DNA from: Geobacillus subterraneus
GTDB lineage: Bacteria > Bacillota > Bacilli > Bacillales > Anoxybacillaceae
Reading direction: 5' to 3'
Length of the DNA stretch: 64,000 bases
NCBI RefSeq assembly: GCF_001618685.1
Contig: NZ_CP014342.1
Coordinates: 1,426,001 to 1,490,000, forward strand
The notes below the pieces were generated by a model. It saw only the letters and a list, made by a program, of their open reading frames with translations. It was not told the DNA's origin and did not search any database. The position numbers were made by a program, and so were the translations under genes. Below are positions 1 to 8,315 of this stretch, one piece after another (the first letter of the stretch is position 1; each line of letters begins with the position of its first letter).

Positions 1-858
1 CTGTTCGAAAAAGCCGGTTTGCCGAAAGGGGCGCTCAACGTCGTCACGGGAAGCGGCCGCACGGTCGGCGACAAAATCGTCACCGACCCGCGCATCAGCA
101 TGATCACCTTCACCGGCAGCCCGGAAGTCGGCATCGCGATCCGCAATAAGGCGGGCTTAAAGCGGGTGACGCTCGAGCTCGGCTCGAACTCGGCCGTGAT
201 CGTCGATGAACAGGTCGATCTTGACCGCATCATCCCGCGCTGCGTGTTCGGTGCGTTCACGTTCCAAGGGCAGGTGTGCATTTCACTCCAGCGCATTTAC
301 GTGCATGAGAATTGTTATGACGAATTCGTTGAGAAATTTGTCACGGCGGCCAAACAATTGAAGACGGGTGACCCGCTCGATCCGAATACCGATGTGTCGG
401 CCTTAATTACGCCAAATGACGTCGATCGGGCGCTCTCTTGGATCGAAGAGGCGAAACAAGGCGGCGCCAACGTTGTTCTTGGCGGCGAACGCGACGGCAA
501 CATCCTGCTTCCGACCGTCATTGTCGACGCCGAACCGACGATGAAAGTGTCGTGCCAAGAAGTGTTCGCCCCGATTGTGTTGATCAACCGCGTCCGCTCA
601 ATCGACGAGGCGATCGAGCTCGTGAACGACTCGCGCTATGGCTTGCAGGCGGGCGTGTACACGGACAACGTCCATACGGCATGGAAAGCGGCGAAACAAT
701 TGCACGTCGGTGGCGTGCTCATTAACGACATCCCGACGTTCCGCGTCGACCATATGCCGTACGGCGGCGTGAAAGAAAGCGGGTTCGGCCGTGAAGGCAT
801 TCGTTATGCGATTGAAGAAATGACGGAGTTGAAGTTGATTATTTTTAACGAAAACTAA
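1..858 (+). CDS. Aldehyde dehydrogenase family protein (3' part)
   Basis: The reading frame is open from the first base, so the gene starts upstream; 285 codons of the C-terminal part are visible. The ALDH superfamily oxidises aldehydes to acids with NAD(P)+. Seen: the cofactor-domain stretch FTGSPEVG, the LELGSNSAV segment carrying the general-base glutamate, and the catalytic cysteine in GQVCISLQR. The end has the usual PYGGVKESGFGREG motif. The FQGQVCIS context resembles uncharacterised ALDHs acting on small aldehydes, but the substrate cannot be read from sequence. A terminator follows at 1100-1129, and the next gene has its own ribosome binding site, so this is probably the last gene of its unit. 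Confidence 0.92.
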   Translation: MFEKAGLPKGALNVVTGSGRTVGDKIVTDPRISMITFTGSPEVGIAIRNKAGLKRVTLELGSNSAVIVDEQVDLDRIIPRCVFGAFTFQGQVCISLQRIYVHENCYDEFVEKFVTAAKQLKTGDPLDPNTDVSALITPNDVDRALSWIEEAKQGGANVVLGGERDGNILLPTVIVDAEPTMKVSCQEVFAPIVLINRVRSIDEAIELVNDSRYGLQAGVYTDNVHTAWKAAKQLHVGGVLINDIPTFRVDHMPYGGVKESGFGREGIRYAIEEMTELKLIIFNEN

Positions 859-1099
859 AATTATAGATGGAAAAAGTTAGGGTAAATGAGGGGTCCGATT
901 GGAGATGGGTTGTTTCCTTTGTTTGCGTGGCTTCTGCCGTTTGTGCTGTTTGTGGCAGTTAATATGGATCGCCTTCTCCATCGGGAGTATGGGGTGCCGG
1001 CTCGAACGGATCGAGCGGCTGCTTGCTGCTTTAGGCGAGGAGAAAGGACGGCTGTAAAGAAAGCAGGCAAACATACACGGTAAAATGCAATGAAAGGGA

Positions 1100-1129
1100 G
1101 GGTGCCTTGACTGCGGGCACCCAGTTTTT
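1100..1129 (+). terminator. Rho-independent terminator after the aldehyde dehydrogenase gene
   Basis: A 7-bp GC-rich stem (GGGTGCC at 1100-1106 with GGCACCC at 1116-1122) is followed by TTTTT at 1125-1129. Confidence 0.8.
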
Positions 1130-1202
1130 CATGCACAAAAAAGGAATTTTGCCCTCCGATCGGGAAATGAATAAATGAATGATGATTCAGAGGGGGAGAA
1201 CG

Positions 1203-1967
1203 ATGGAAACAGTTGTTTTGACATTTGACCAAAACAAAGCAATACTGGAACTCAATCGCCCGCAGGCGCTCAATGCGATGGATGTACAAATGTTGCATGA
1301 GCTCGTCGACGCGCTGCGGAAAATCAAGGAAAGCGACGCTTCCGTTGTCGTCATTCGCGGCAAAGGAAGAGGATTTTCGGCTGGGGGCGACATTAAGACG
1401 ATGCTCGCTGTCGATGATCCAAACCAGTTTCAGACGGTGATGAATACGATTCGGGAGATGATCATACTCTTGTATACGATGCCGAAAATCACCGTTTCCC
1501 TCATCCATGGCCCTGCGGCAGGCCTTGGATTCAGCTTCGCCTTGGCAAGCGATTACCTGATCGCGACAAAAGAAGCGCGCCTGGCGATGAATTTCATCGG
1601 CATCGGCCTCATCCCTGATGGCGGCGGGCATTTCTTCCTGGCGCAGCGGGTCGGCAAGGCGAAAGCGAAACACATCATCTGGGAAGGAAAACCGATGAGC
1701 GCGGACGAAGCGCAGCAGCTTGGGCTCGTTGACTTCGTTGTCGAAAACGAGGAGCAGGCCGAACCATTCATCGCTTCCTTGCAGGAAAAACCGCTCCAAG
1801 CCATGATCGCCACGAAATTGCTGTATGTCGAACAAACAAAAGAGGAGTTGCTTCGCGTGCTCGAACTTGAAACCGACGCCCAACAGCGCATGCGGCAAAC
1901 CGAAGACCACCGCGAAGGCGTCCGCGCCTTTTTAGAAAAACGGAAGCCGGTGTTTCGGGGGAGGTAG
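1203..1967 (+). CDS. Enoyl-CoA hydratase/isomerase family protein (YhaR-like)
   Basis: A 254-residue crotonase-fold protein, the usual family length. Members hydrate or isomerise enoyl-CoA thioesters in fatty-acid and amino-acid breakdown. Seen: the N-terminal crotonase pattern, the oxyanion-hole segments GRGFSAGGDIK (about residues 58-68) and HGPAAGLGFSFALASDY (about 100-116), and GLIPDGGGHFFL, where catalytic carboxylates lie in active hydratases. An upstream in-frame ATG exists at 1179. I chose 1203 because AGGGGGAG at 1191-1198 is correctly spaced to it. The overall pattern recalls B. subtilis YhaR. The gene stands alone between two terminators. The true substrate is unknown. Confidence 0.88.
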   Translation: METVVLTFDQNKAILELNRPQALNAMDVQMLHELVDALRKIKESDASVVVIRGKGRGFSAGGDIKTMLAVDDPNQFQTVMNTIREMIILLYTMPKITVSLIHGPAAGLGFSFALASDYLIATKEARLAMNFIGIGLIPDGGGHFFLAQRVGKAKAKHIIWEGKPMSADEAQQLGLVDFVVENEEQAEPFIASLQEKPLQAMIATKLLYVEQTKEELLRVLELETDAQQRMRQTEDHREGVRAFLEKRKPVFRGR

Positions 1968-1981
1968 GAAAATGCAATGAT

Positions 1982-2030
1982 CAACTCCTGCCCAATTACG
2001 CTCAAGCGTACTTGGCAGGAGTTGCTTTTA
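1982..2030 (+). terminator. Terminator after the enoyl-CoA hydratase gene
   Basis: An 11-bp stem, CAACTCCTGCC (1982-1992) with GGCAGGAGTTG (2014-2024), is followed by a CTTTTAGTTTT tract. Confidence 0.8.
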
Positions 2031-2049
2031 GTTTTAAACGGAAAAAACT

Positions 2050-2193
2050 GGCTCTTCACCACAACATGTACTTGACAAGCAATACGGTTTCCTGCCCAAA
2101 GATGTGCAAAAATCACTGATTTGTTGATTTTCCCTCACAAGCGTAAATAGGGTATGTTCAGAAAAAATCAAGTACAACTTTTGGTGAAGAGCC
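2050..2193. mobile_element. Short non-coding ISL3-like element (MITE-like or decayed IS)
   Basis: The ends form a 26-bp imperfect inverted repeat. Both start GGCTCTTCACC when read inward (2050-2060, and the reverse complement of 2183-2193), and both carry GTACTTGA further in. GGCTCTT is the typical terminal motif of ISL3-family insertion sequences. The 144-bp interior has no transposase. The flanking 8-mers (2042-2049 and 2194-2201) do not match, so no target duplication is visible. The ISL3 assignment rests on the terminal motif only. Confidence 0.6.
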
Positions 2194-2509
2194 AACAAAG
2201 TGTATATAACAAGCGATTTGCCCATCTTCGCTTGGCAAGAGTGTGATCTTATGGAAAGGGAGGTAGGGGAAGGAACGATAAGTGAGAAATTGGAATTTGA
2301 TATACATCCATATGAAATCAAGACGTTTCTCATAGGTCTCAAATATATAAGTTGAAACTTTGTTTTACATCCAGTAGAGCGCCCGCTGCATTCTATCAAA
2401 ATGACTTGTTATGAAGGAAAACAGAATCGAACAATCGGAAAATCTTTATTGCAACTTATATAGTATAACCCGTGGTGCTAGATAAACTCAAACAAGCATA
2501 AAAATAGCC

Positions 2510-2590
2510 CTTGCATGAGGATCCCCTTAAAATGAAAGTGCAACCAACCATTAAAAAGGAGGATCCCTATGCAAGAGCACTTTCATTTTA
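2510..2590 (+). promoter_or_regulatory. Hairpin around the transposase start codon
   Basis: The segment 2528-2541 (TAAAATGAAAGTGC) pairs perfectly over 14 bp with 2577-2590. The loop holds the AAGGAGG ribosome binding site (2556-2562) and the ATG at 2569. A second upstream segment, 2510-2524, can pair over 13 of 15 bases with 2561-2575, which covers the start codon itself. Transcripts entering from outside the element could therefore mask the start, as known for IS10 and IS50. That function is inferred. Confidence 0.55.
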
Positions 2591-3447
2591 CTACAGATCG
2601 GGCCAAGATTCAAAAGCAATATGCCGCCATTTTCGTTTTTGTTTCTGCTCAACTTTCATGCATTCAGGTGCATCTTCATCGTCGAAATCGCCATTTGGTC
2701 AAGCAAGAGGACGCTGTCATCATCGCCATTCATCTTTTAGGAAAGCTGCTCGGTTTTACTTCTGAATGGGCGTGGCATCGTTTTGTCACGGGAAATTTGT
2801 TCACAAACGGCTCGTTTCTCGAACGTTCCCGGTATAACCGCCGCTGCCGGGCGCTTGGCTTCGCTATCAAATGGATCCGCCATGAGCTGGCAAAACGTGG
2901 CCAACATCATGCCTATGCCGTCGTGGACAGCTTGCCGCTCCCATTGTGCCATACGGCAAGAATGCATCGCGTCAAACGGTTTCAAGAGATCGCCGACATC
3001 GGGTATTGCGCTTCCAAAAAGCAATGGTACTACGGGTTGAAGCTGCACCTTCAAGTGACCGATCAAGGGCTGCCAATGGGGTATGTGGTGACGGAAGCAT
3101 CTTGCCACGATCGAATCGCAGCCGAAAGCGTGATGACCCAAATTCCCCACCCGTATAACTTTGGGGACAAAGGATTCATTAGCCGTGACTTGCAAAAAAG
3201 GCTGTACGAAGAATACCAAATGGCGCTTTGGACTCCGTCTCGAAAAAACCAGAAACATCGTGCGTCTGAGACATGGGAGCAGTGGATCCAACAAAAACGC
3301 AAAGTGATCGAGACGGTGTTCTCGGTTCTGGTTGACCACTATCGCATCACGGGGATCCGAGCCAATTCGATTATCGGATTTGAAGTGGCACTAGACGGTA
3401 TATTGTTAGCTTATTCCCTGGTTACACTTGGGCTAGTTGAGCGCTAA
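2569..3447 (+). CDS. IS982-family transposase
   Basis: A 292-residue DDE transposase, full length for the family (about 290-300). Seen: the first aspartate in VVDSLPLPLC (about residue 123), the tract GYCASKKQWYYGLKLHLQ typical of IS982/DDE_Tnp_1 proteins, the second aspartate in NFGDKGFIS (about 205), and the glutamate in KRKVIETVFSVL (about 247). The start is set by AAGGAGG six bases upstream. There is no frameshift or stop, so the enzyme should be active. It is the only gene of the element. Confidence 0.93.
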   Translation: MQEHFHFTTDRAKIQKQYAAIFVFVSAQLSCIQVHLHRRNRHLVKQEDAVIIAIHLLGKLLGFTSEWAWHRFVTGNLFTNGSFLERSRYNRRCRALGFAIKWIRHELAKRGQHHAYAVVDSLPLPLCHTARMHRVKRFQEIADIGYCASKKQWYYGLKLHLQVTDQGLPMGYVVTEASCHDRIAAESVMTQIPHPYNFGDKGFISRDLQKRLYEEYQMALWTPSRKNQKHRASETWEQWIQQKRKVIETVFSVLVDHYRITGIRANSIIGFEVALDGILLAYSLVTLGLVER

Positions 3448-3493
3448 AGCTCAACTAGCACCACGGGTATTTGTATATTGTTGTTTAAGAAAA

Positions 3494-3548
3494 ATCCCCT
3501 TGCTGGTTAGAAATCTTCCTTCTGGCCGGATATAAAGGGGATCTTTTT
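3494..3548 (+). terminator. Terminator-like hairpin between the IS and the LacI gene
   Basis: ATCCCCTT (3494-3501) pairs with AAGGGGAT (3535-3542) and is followed by CTTTTTCT. It lies 26 bp outside the IS982 right end and would insulate the regulator promoter from the element. Confidence 0.55.
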
Positions 3549-3558
3549 CTATATTGTA

Positions 3559-3612
3559 TTGAAAGAAAGTGGAAAAACCATTAAAATAACATTAAGAAGG
3601 GCAAGCGCTTTA
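3559..3612 (+). promoter_or_regulatory. Promoter and operator of the LacI-type regulator gene
   Basis: A near-consensus sigma-A promoter: TTGAAA (3559-3564), 17 bp, TAAAAT (3582-3587). Just downstream of the expected start lies GGCAAGCGCTTTAC (3599-3612), with the AAGCGCTT core found at the other iol promoters. This suggests autorepression. The outer bases fit the consensus less well than the operators at 4845, 4926 and 9971, so binding may be weaker. Confidence 0.7.
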
Positions 3613-3654
3613 CCTAACGAGCTTGACTACAACAGATGGAGAGAATGATGAGCG

Positions 3655-4671
3655 ATGAAAGTAACCATTTACGACGTTGCCAAAAAAGCTGGTGTATCCA
3701 TTTCAACGGTGTCAAGAGTACTCAACAATACCGGGCGCATTAGTGAAAGAACGAGAAAAAGAGTCCTTCGGGTAATGGAAGAGCTGCATTATCAACCGAG
3801 CATGGTCGCCTCGGCGTTGACTGGGAAGCGGACAAGAACGATTGGCCTTGTCATCCCTGACGTAGCAAACCCATTTTTTTCTGAAATCGCTAGGAAAGTG
3901 GAAGATCGGGGGAGAGAACAGGGATTTAACGTTCTGATGTGCAATACGGACAACAACCCGGAGACGGAAGAAATGTATCTTTCTTTATTGCGCCAAAAAA
4001 GCGTGGATGGCATCATTATCGGAACCACAACGAACAATTATACAATGATCAAAGAGCTGTTGGAAGAGAATTTCCCTTTGGTTTTTATTGCCCAAGACAT
4101 CCCGGAGCTGGCCATTAACGTGGTGAGAGTTGATGATTTTTTAGGGGGATATCAGGCTGTCTCGCATCTTGTTTCCCTAGGACATCAACAGATCGCGATC
4201 ATGCTTGGGAATTTAAGTCGCACAAGCGATAAATACAGGCTACAGGCCTATCAGCAGGTGCTTCAAGAGAACGGCTTGAAATGCGAAGAATCTTGGATTG
4301 TATATACGGACTATTCGATGGCTGATGGAAAAAGGGCGGCGATGGAGCTGTTGCAGCTGACCCCAAGGCCGACAGCGGTTTTCGCCTGTTTTGATTCTCT
4401 TGCCGTTGGCATTTATCAGGCGGCCAAAGAGTTGGGACTCCGCATTCCCGATGATCTGTCGGTGGTTGGATTTGATAATACGATTTTATCGGCCATTATC
4501 GACCCGCCGTTGACGACAGTCGCCCAACCTATTGAAGAAATGGGAAGGCAAGCGGTTGACCTGCTAATTGCCCAAATTGAAGAGACCAATCATACGAAAC
4601 AGCGGATCATTTTGCCGCCTCATCTAGTGGTAAGGAAATCGGCCTGTCATATCGCTAAAGTGAAATCGTAA
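3655..4671 (+). CDS. iolQ: LacI-family repressor of the inositol operons, probable IolQ
   Basis: A 338-residue LacI/GalR regulator. Residues 1-25 form the helix-turn-helix (YDVAKKAGVSISTVSRVLN), followed by the hinge helix around PSMVASALTG. A periplasmic-binding-like effector domain starts near TIGLVIPDVANPFF and includes FACFDSLAVG and VVGFDNT. It sits directly upstream of the dehydrogenase/transport operon, and the same palindrome occurs at all three promoters of the locus. I recall G. kaustophilus IolQ as a LacI-type repressor of two iol operons with site RGWAAGCGCTTSCY; three sites here match that exactly. The effector is presumably an inositol or inosose, which is inference. A strong terminator follows. 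Confidence 0.82.
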   Translation: MKVTIYDVAKKAGVSISTVSRVLNNTGRISERTRKRVLRVMEELHYQPSMVASALTGKRTRTIGLVIPDVANPFFSEIARKVEDRGREQGFNVLMCNTDNNPETEEMYLSLLRQKSVDGIIIGTTTNNYTMIKELLEENFPLVFIAQDIPELAINVVRVDDFLGGYQAVSHLVSLGHQQIAIMLGNLSRTSDKYRLQAYQQVLQENGLKCEESWIVYTDYSMADGKRAAMELLQLTPRPTAVFACFDSLAVGIYQAAKELGLRIPDDLSVVGFDNTILSAIIDPPLTTVAQPIEEMGRQAVDLLIAQIEETNHTKQRIILPPHLVVRKSACHIAKVKS

Positions 4672-4736
4672 GGATGTGAGCAGATTGTTTTTATGAAATA
4701 ATAGATGTTACCGGAGAGAACGTTGAATTTAAGGAG

Positions 4737-4772
4737 AAGAACAGCTGTAAATAGCTGTTCTTTTGTTTTTTT
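4737..4772 (+). terminator. Terminator of the regulator gene
   Basis: A perfect 10-bp stem, AAGAACAGCT (4737-4746) with AGCTGTTCTT (4753-4762), is followed by a long T tract. Confidence 0.9.
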
Positions 4773-4804
4773 AATAAAAATTCTATAAATTTAGAAAAAA
4801 ACAC

Positions 4805-4939
4805 TTGATAAAATGATAGGTTGAGGGTAAAATAAAAAACAAAAGGAAAGCGCTTGCTCAAAAAATGATGGGGATTAGATTGCACTATTTATTCACGGAC
4901 AGATAACCATTGTTTTCGATGCATTAGAAAGCGCTTCCT
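4805..4939 (+). promoter_or_regulatory. Promoter of iol operon 1 with two IolQ-type operators
   Basis: The promoter is TTGATA (4805-4810), 17 bp, TAAAAT (4828-4833). Two operators match RGWAAGCGCTTSCY at every position: GGAAAGCGCTTGCT (4845-4858), immediately after the expected start, and AGAAAGCGCTTCCT (4926-4939). Their centres are 81 bp apart, close to a whole number of helical turns, which would allow cooperative binding or a small loop. The consensus is recalled from work on G. kaustophilus IolQ. Confidence 0.8.
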
Positions 4940-4971
4940 TGTTCTACAACGGAAATGAGGAGGAGAAAATC

Positions 4972-5976
4972 ATGACTCGGGTGAAAGTAGGAATTTTGGG
5001 AGCCGGAGGGATTGCCAAGGTACATACGTCGATCCTAAAGAAAGATGAGCGGGTTCAAATTATTGGGGTAGCGGATATTGTGGAAGAAAGAGCCGACGCG
5101 TTAGCGAAGGAAGCCGGGGAAGCAAAAGCGGTCAAAAGCCTCGAGGAATTATTTGATCTTGGTGTAGATGCTGTTTACGTGACGACGCCAAACACGATGC
5201 ATGTTGAGCCGGTACTAAAATGTCTGGAAAACAATGTGCATGTGTTCTCAGAAAAACCGATGGCGACTTCTTTGGAGGGGGCAGAGCAGATCAGGCAAGC
5301 GGCTGAACGATCAAAGGCGATTTACAACTTGGGAATGAACCGTCGATATGCGTCAGTGTACAAAAGAGTCAAGGAATTGATTGATTCCGGAGAGGTAACC
5401 CCCTATTTGGCTCATGTAAAAATGAACCGCGGCGAACTGTTAAATCCTCCTTGGACGGCAAACCCGAAGGTGACGGGAGGCTTCTTGTATGAAACTCCTT
5501 TCCATTTGATGGATCTATGCCGTTATTTATTTGGTGAAGTACAAACGGTTTACTGCGAAGCAAAACAAAACATTTCGACAGAGGAATTAGATACATTCGC
5601 GATTATGATGACATTTGTCTCGGGGACGATCGTCAATTTTGTGACGTATGCCCATGCCGGATGGAGCTTTCCGTTTGAGAGTTTGGAAGTTTATGGGAAG
5701 TATAGCACGGTCGCAACCCAAGAACTCGAAAAAGTCATGTATGCCCCAGGGTTGCAGCAGGCGGCGCACATTCATGATTTCTATCAATTATCCATTGAAG
5801 AAAAATGGGGATATAAGGAAGAGGATCGTCTGTTTATTGATGCCATTATCCATGGAACAAAGCCTCCGGTGACAGCTGAAGATGGATTCCGCTCGATTCA
5901 ATTGCTAGAGGCGATTTATGAAAGCGCTAAAACGGGGAAAATGATCGACTTTCGCCACGCAGCGCCGTCAAAATAA
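4972..5976 (+). CDS. Gfo/Idh/MocA-family dehydrogenase, probably inositol-type (1 of 3)
   Basis: A 334-residue NAD(P)-dependent oxidoreductase. The N-terminal Rossmann fold shows VGILGAGGIAKVH (about residues 6-18), the second strand ends in D of VADIVEERAD, and the family EKP motif is VFSEKPMATS (about 92-101). The C-terminal alpha/beta domain has the GGFLYETPFHLMDLCRYLFG helix with the conserved histidine. The start is the ATG after GAGGAGGA (4958-4964); an upstream TTG in frame at 4939 falls inside the operator and was rejected. Lead gene of iol operon 1. Expected to oxidise or epimerise an inositol isomer to an inosose; which isomer is unknown. Confidence 0.85.
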   Translation: MTRVKVGILGAGGIAKVHTSILKKDERVQIIGVADIVEERADALAKEAGEAKAVKSLEELFDLGVDAVYVTTPNTMHVEPVLKCLENNVHVFSEKPMATSLEGAEQIRQAAERSKAIYNLGMNRRYASVYKRVKELIDSGEVTPYLAHVKMNRGELLNPPWTANPKVTGGFLYETPFHLMDLCRYLFGEVQTVYCEAKQNISTEELDTFAIMMTFVSGTIVNFVTYAHAGWSFPFESLEVYGKYSTVATQELEKVMYAPGLQQAAHIHDFYQLSIEEKWGYKEEDRLFIDAIIHGTKPPVTAEDGFRSIQLLEAIYESAKTGKMIDFRHAAPSK

Positions 5977-5993
5977 AAGAGGCGGGTGAGAGA

Positions 5994-7181
5994 ATGAAAG
6001 AGAAAAAACGAGTCCGGATTGGCATGGTTGGTTATAAATTTATGGGAAAAGCGCATAGCCATGCGTTTCGCGATCTTCCCTTCTACTTCGACACAGATGT
6101 TACCCCGGTTCTGCAAGCCATTGCGGGCCGGGACGAGCAAGGGGTCAAAGAAGCGGCGCAAAAAATGGGATGGGCATCGTACGAAACAGACTGGCGCCGC
6201 CTGATTGAACGGGATGATATCGATGTCATCGATATTGTTACTCCAAACAATACGCATGCGGAAATTGCAATCGCGGCAGCGAAAGCAGGAAAACATATCA
6301 TTTGTGAGAAACCGCTTGCTCTCACATTGGAACAATCGCTTGAAATGTTGGAAGCTGTCAAGCGAGCAGGTGTAGTTCATATGATTTGTCACAATTATCG
6401 TTTTGCTCCGGCGGTTCAGTTTGCCAAGCAGTTGATCGCACAAGGGCGACTGGGGAAAATTTACCACATTCGTGCTACGTTTTTGCAAGACTGGCTGATG
6501 GATCCGAACTTCCCATTAATATGGCGTCTGAAAAAAGAAGTGTCCGGATCAGGCACACACGGGGATCTTGGGGCGCATATCATCGATTTAGCCCGTTTCT
6601 TAGTCGGAGAATTCAGCGAAGTCGTCGGCATGATGGAGACGTTTATCAAAAAACGGCCGCTTGGGGATATGGATATCCATTTAAAAGGGCGCGTTGAAGG
6701 CACGGCATGGGGAGAAGTGGATGTTGATGATGCCTCCGCCTTCTTGGCGCGTTTTGAAAACGGGGCTTTAGGAGTGTTTGAAGTCAGCCGTTTTAGCAGA
6801 GGGAATCGGGCAGGCAACCGTTTTGAAATTAATGGGGAACGCGGCTCGATTCGTTGGGACATGGAAAATATGAATAACCTTCAAGTGTACCTCGAAGACG
6901 ATGAGCGCGGACTGCAAGGATTCCGGACGATCAACTGCACAGAGGTGGAGCATCCGTATGCCTCGGCTTATTGGCCGGCTGGGCACATTATTGGCTATGA
7001 ACATACATTTATTAACTTGTTGGTGGAAATGATGAATGGCATTGCCGGCGGGTACAACCCTTCGCCGAACTTCGAAGACGGTGTTCGCAATCAAGCTGTG
7101 CTTGAGGCGGTGGAACGGTCAGTGCAAACTGGGGGATGGGTAAGCATTTCTGAAGTGTTGCCGTCCGTGCAGATGCAATAG
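5994..7181 (+). CDS. Gfo/Idh/MocA-family dehydrogenase, probably inositol-type (2 of 3)
   Basis: A 395-residue protein, longer than the other two. Seen: the Rossmann segment RIGMVGYKFMGKAHSHA, the ITPNNTHAEIAI strand, and the EKP motif ICEKPLALT (about residues 103-111). The helix SGTHGDLGAHIIDLARFL carries the conserved catalytic-type histidine. A longer C-terminal domain includes an acidic insertion (DMDIHLKGRVEG and VDVDDASAF). This longer subtype is common in cyclitol and sugar clusters. It lies 17 bp after the first dehydrogenase in the same operon. It may act on another inositol stereoisomer or on a keto-inositol; the sequence does not decide. Confidence 0.85.
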   Translation: MKEKKRVRIGMVGYKFMGKAHSHAFRDLPFYFDTDVTPVLQAIAGRDEQGVKEAAQKMGWASYETDWRRLIERDDIDVIDIVTPNNTHAEIAIAAAKAGKHIICEKPLALTLEQSLEMLEAVKRAGVVHMICHNYRFAPAVQFAKQLIAQGRLGKIYHIRATFLQDWLMDPNFPLIWRLKKEVSGSGTHGDLGAHIIDLARFLVGEFSEVVGMMETFIKKRPLGDMDIHLKGRVEGTAWGEVDVDDASAFLARFENGALGVFEVSRFSRGNRAGNRFEINGERGSIRWDMENMNNLQVYLEDDERGLQGFRTINCTEVEHPYASAYWPAGHIIGYEHTFINLLVEMMNGIAGGYNPSPNFEDGVRNQAVLEAVERSVQTGGWVSISEVLPSVQMQ

Positions 7182-7243
7182 TGTTGATTAGAGTAGGATC
7201 AGCAGGAAAGCGATTACATTAAACAAAGAAAGGTGTGTGGACC

Positions 7244-8269
7244 ATGACCGTTCGTTGTGCAGTTCTCGGTTTAGGGCGCCTGGGACATCATCATGCGAAA
7301 AATTTGGCGACTCACCAAGTAAGCGGCGCGAAACTGGTAAGTGTGGTCGATCCTCTTGGAGAAAGAGCAGAGCAGTTTGCACGGGAATATGGGATTGAGC
7401 GGTGGACGAAAAACCCTGATGATGTATTCGAGGATCCGACAATCGATGCCGTCGTGATCGTGACTCCAACGAGTACGCATGCAGAGATGATTGCAAAAGC
7501 AGCTAGAAACGGCAAAGCGATCTTCGTGGAGAAACCGCTTACCCAAAGTTTAGAGGAAGCTGATGAAATTATTCAAACGATTCAGGAGACAGGCGTCATT
7601 TGCCAAGTCGGCTTTATGAGACGGTTCGATCCTGCTTATGCCGAGGCGAAGCGAAGAATCGAAGCGGGGGATATTGGCAAGCCGATCTACTTTAAAGGGA
7701 TTACAAGAGATGCAGGTTCTCCCCCGGCTGAGTTTATCCAACATAGCGGCCGCGTATTTTTGGATGTTTCGATTCATGACTATGATATTGCCCGTTACTT
7801 AATGGGGGCGGAAATTACATCTGTTTCTGCTCATGGAAGGGTGCTCTTGCATCCGTTTATGGAAGAGTTTAAAGACGTAGACCAGGCGATTACGTATGTC
7901 CACTTTGACTCTGGCGCAGCCGGGGATATCGAGGCAAGCCGGAACTCGCCATACGGGCACGATATTCGTACAGAAATCATCGGCACAGAAGGTTCGCTGT
8001 TTATTGGCACTTTGCGCAACCAAAATGTCACATTGCTGAATGCCAAAGGAAGCACGTACGAAATCATCCCTGATTTCCAAACGCGCTTCAATGATGCATA
8101 CCGTTTAGAGCTTGTCCACTTTATCGAATGCATTCAAAACCGGCAAACGCCAAAAGTAACCGAAATTGATGGAAAAGTGAACTTAAAAATCGCCATTGCG
8201 GCGACTGAATCGTTTGACACCGGAAAAACAGTATGGATCGAAGGGCATGTAGCTGAGCAAACACGTTAA
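7244..8269 (+). CDS. iolG: Inositol 2-dehydrogenase-like protein (IolG-type, 3 of 3)
   Basis: A 341-residue Gfo/Idh/MocA dehydrogenase, close to IolG length (about 344). Seen: CAVLGLGRLGHHHAKNLA at the N-terminus, SVVDPLGERAEQFA, the EKP motif VEKPLTQSLEEAD (about residues 96-108), VGFMRRFDPAYAEAKR, and the catalytic pattern DVSIHDYDIARYLMG with the D-x3-H pair of inositol dehydrogenases. The start is the ATG after an AGGTG box at 7231; an in-frame GTG lies 9 bases upstream. IolG converts myo-inositol to scyllo-inosose with NAD+, the first step upstream of IolE and IolD. Of the three paralogues this one looks most like IolG. Confidence 0.75.
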   Translation: MTVRCAVLGLGRLGHHHAKNLATHQVSGAKLVSVVDPLGERAEQFAREYGIERWTKNPDDVFEDPTIDAVVIVTPTSTHAEMIAKAARNGKAIFVEKPLTQSLEEADEIIQTIQETGVICQVGFMRRFDPAYAEAKRRIEAGDIGKPIYFKGITRDAGSPPAEFIQHSGRVFLDVSIHDYDIARYLMGAEITSVSAHGRVLLHPFMEEFKDVDQAITYVHFDSGAAGDIEASRNSPYGHDIRTEIIGTEGSLFIGTLRNQNVTLLNAKGSTYEIIPDFQTRFNDAYRLELVHFIECIQNRQTPKVTEIDGKVNLKIAIAATESFDTGKTVWIEGHVAEQTR

Positions 8270-8315
8270 TTGACGGCAGCGAGGCTATTCTAGGCTTCGT
8301 TTGTCATAAAAAACG

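Larger units (their letters stand above)
2468..3468 (+). mobile_element. Complete IS982-family insertion sequence
   Basis: A 1001-bp unit is bounded by perfect 14-bp inverted repeats, ACCCGTGGTGCTAG at 2468-2481 and its complement at 3455-3468. It contains one intact transposase gene. The stop codon of that gene lies inside an 11-bp palindrome (3432-3442 with 3449-3459) that abuts the right repeat and probably acts as terminator or end structure. No unambiguous target-site duplication is visible. Intact ends and gene suggest it is recent or still mobile. Confidence 0.9.

Noticed and set aside
886-1083. 65-codon ORF with a hydrophobic segment after the aldehyde dehydrogenase gene
   Set aside because: Weak ribosome binding site with poor spacing, arginine- and cysteine-rich tail without family resemblance; probably spurious.
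861-1910. Long minus-strand frame opposite the enoyl-CoA hydratase gene
   Set aside because: Shadow of the crotonase gene; composition is of the antisense type with no domain.
2034-2399. 121-codon minus-strand ORF across the ISL3-like element
   Set aside because: It runs through both inverted repeats and has no ribosome binding site or recognisable protein features.
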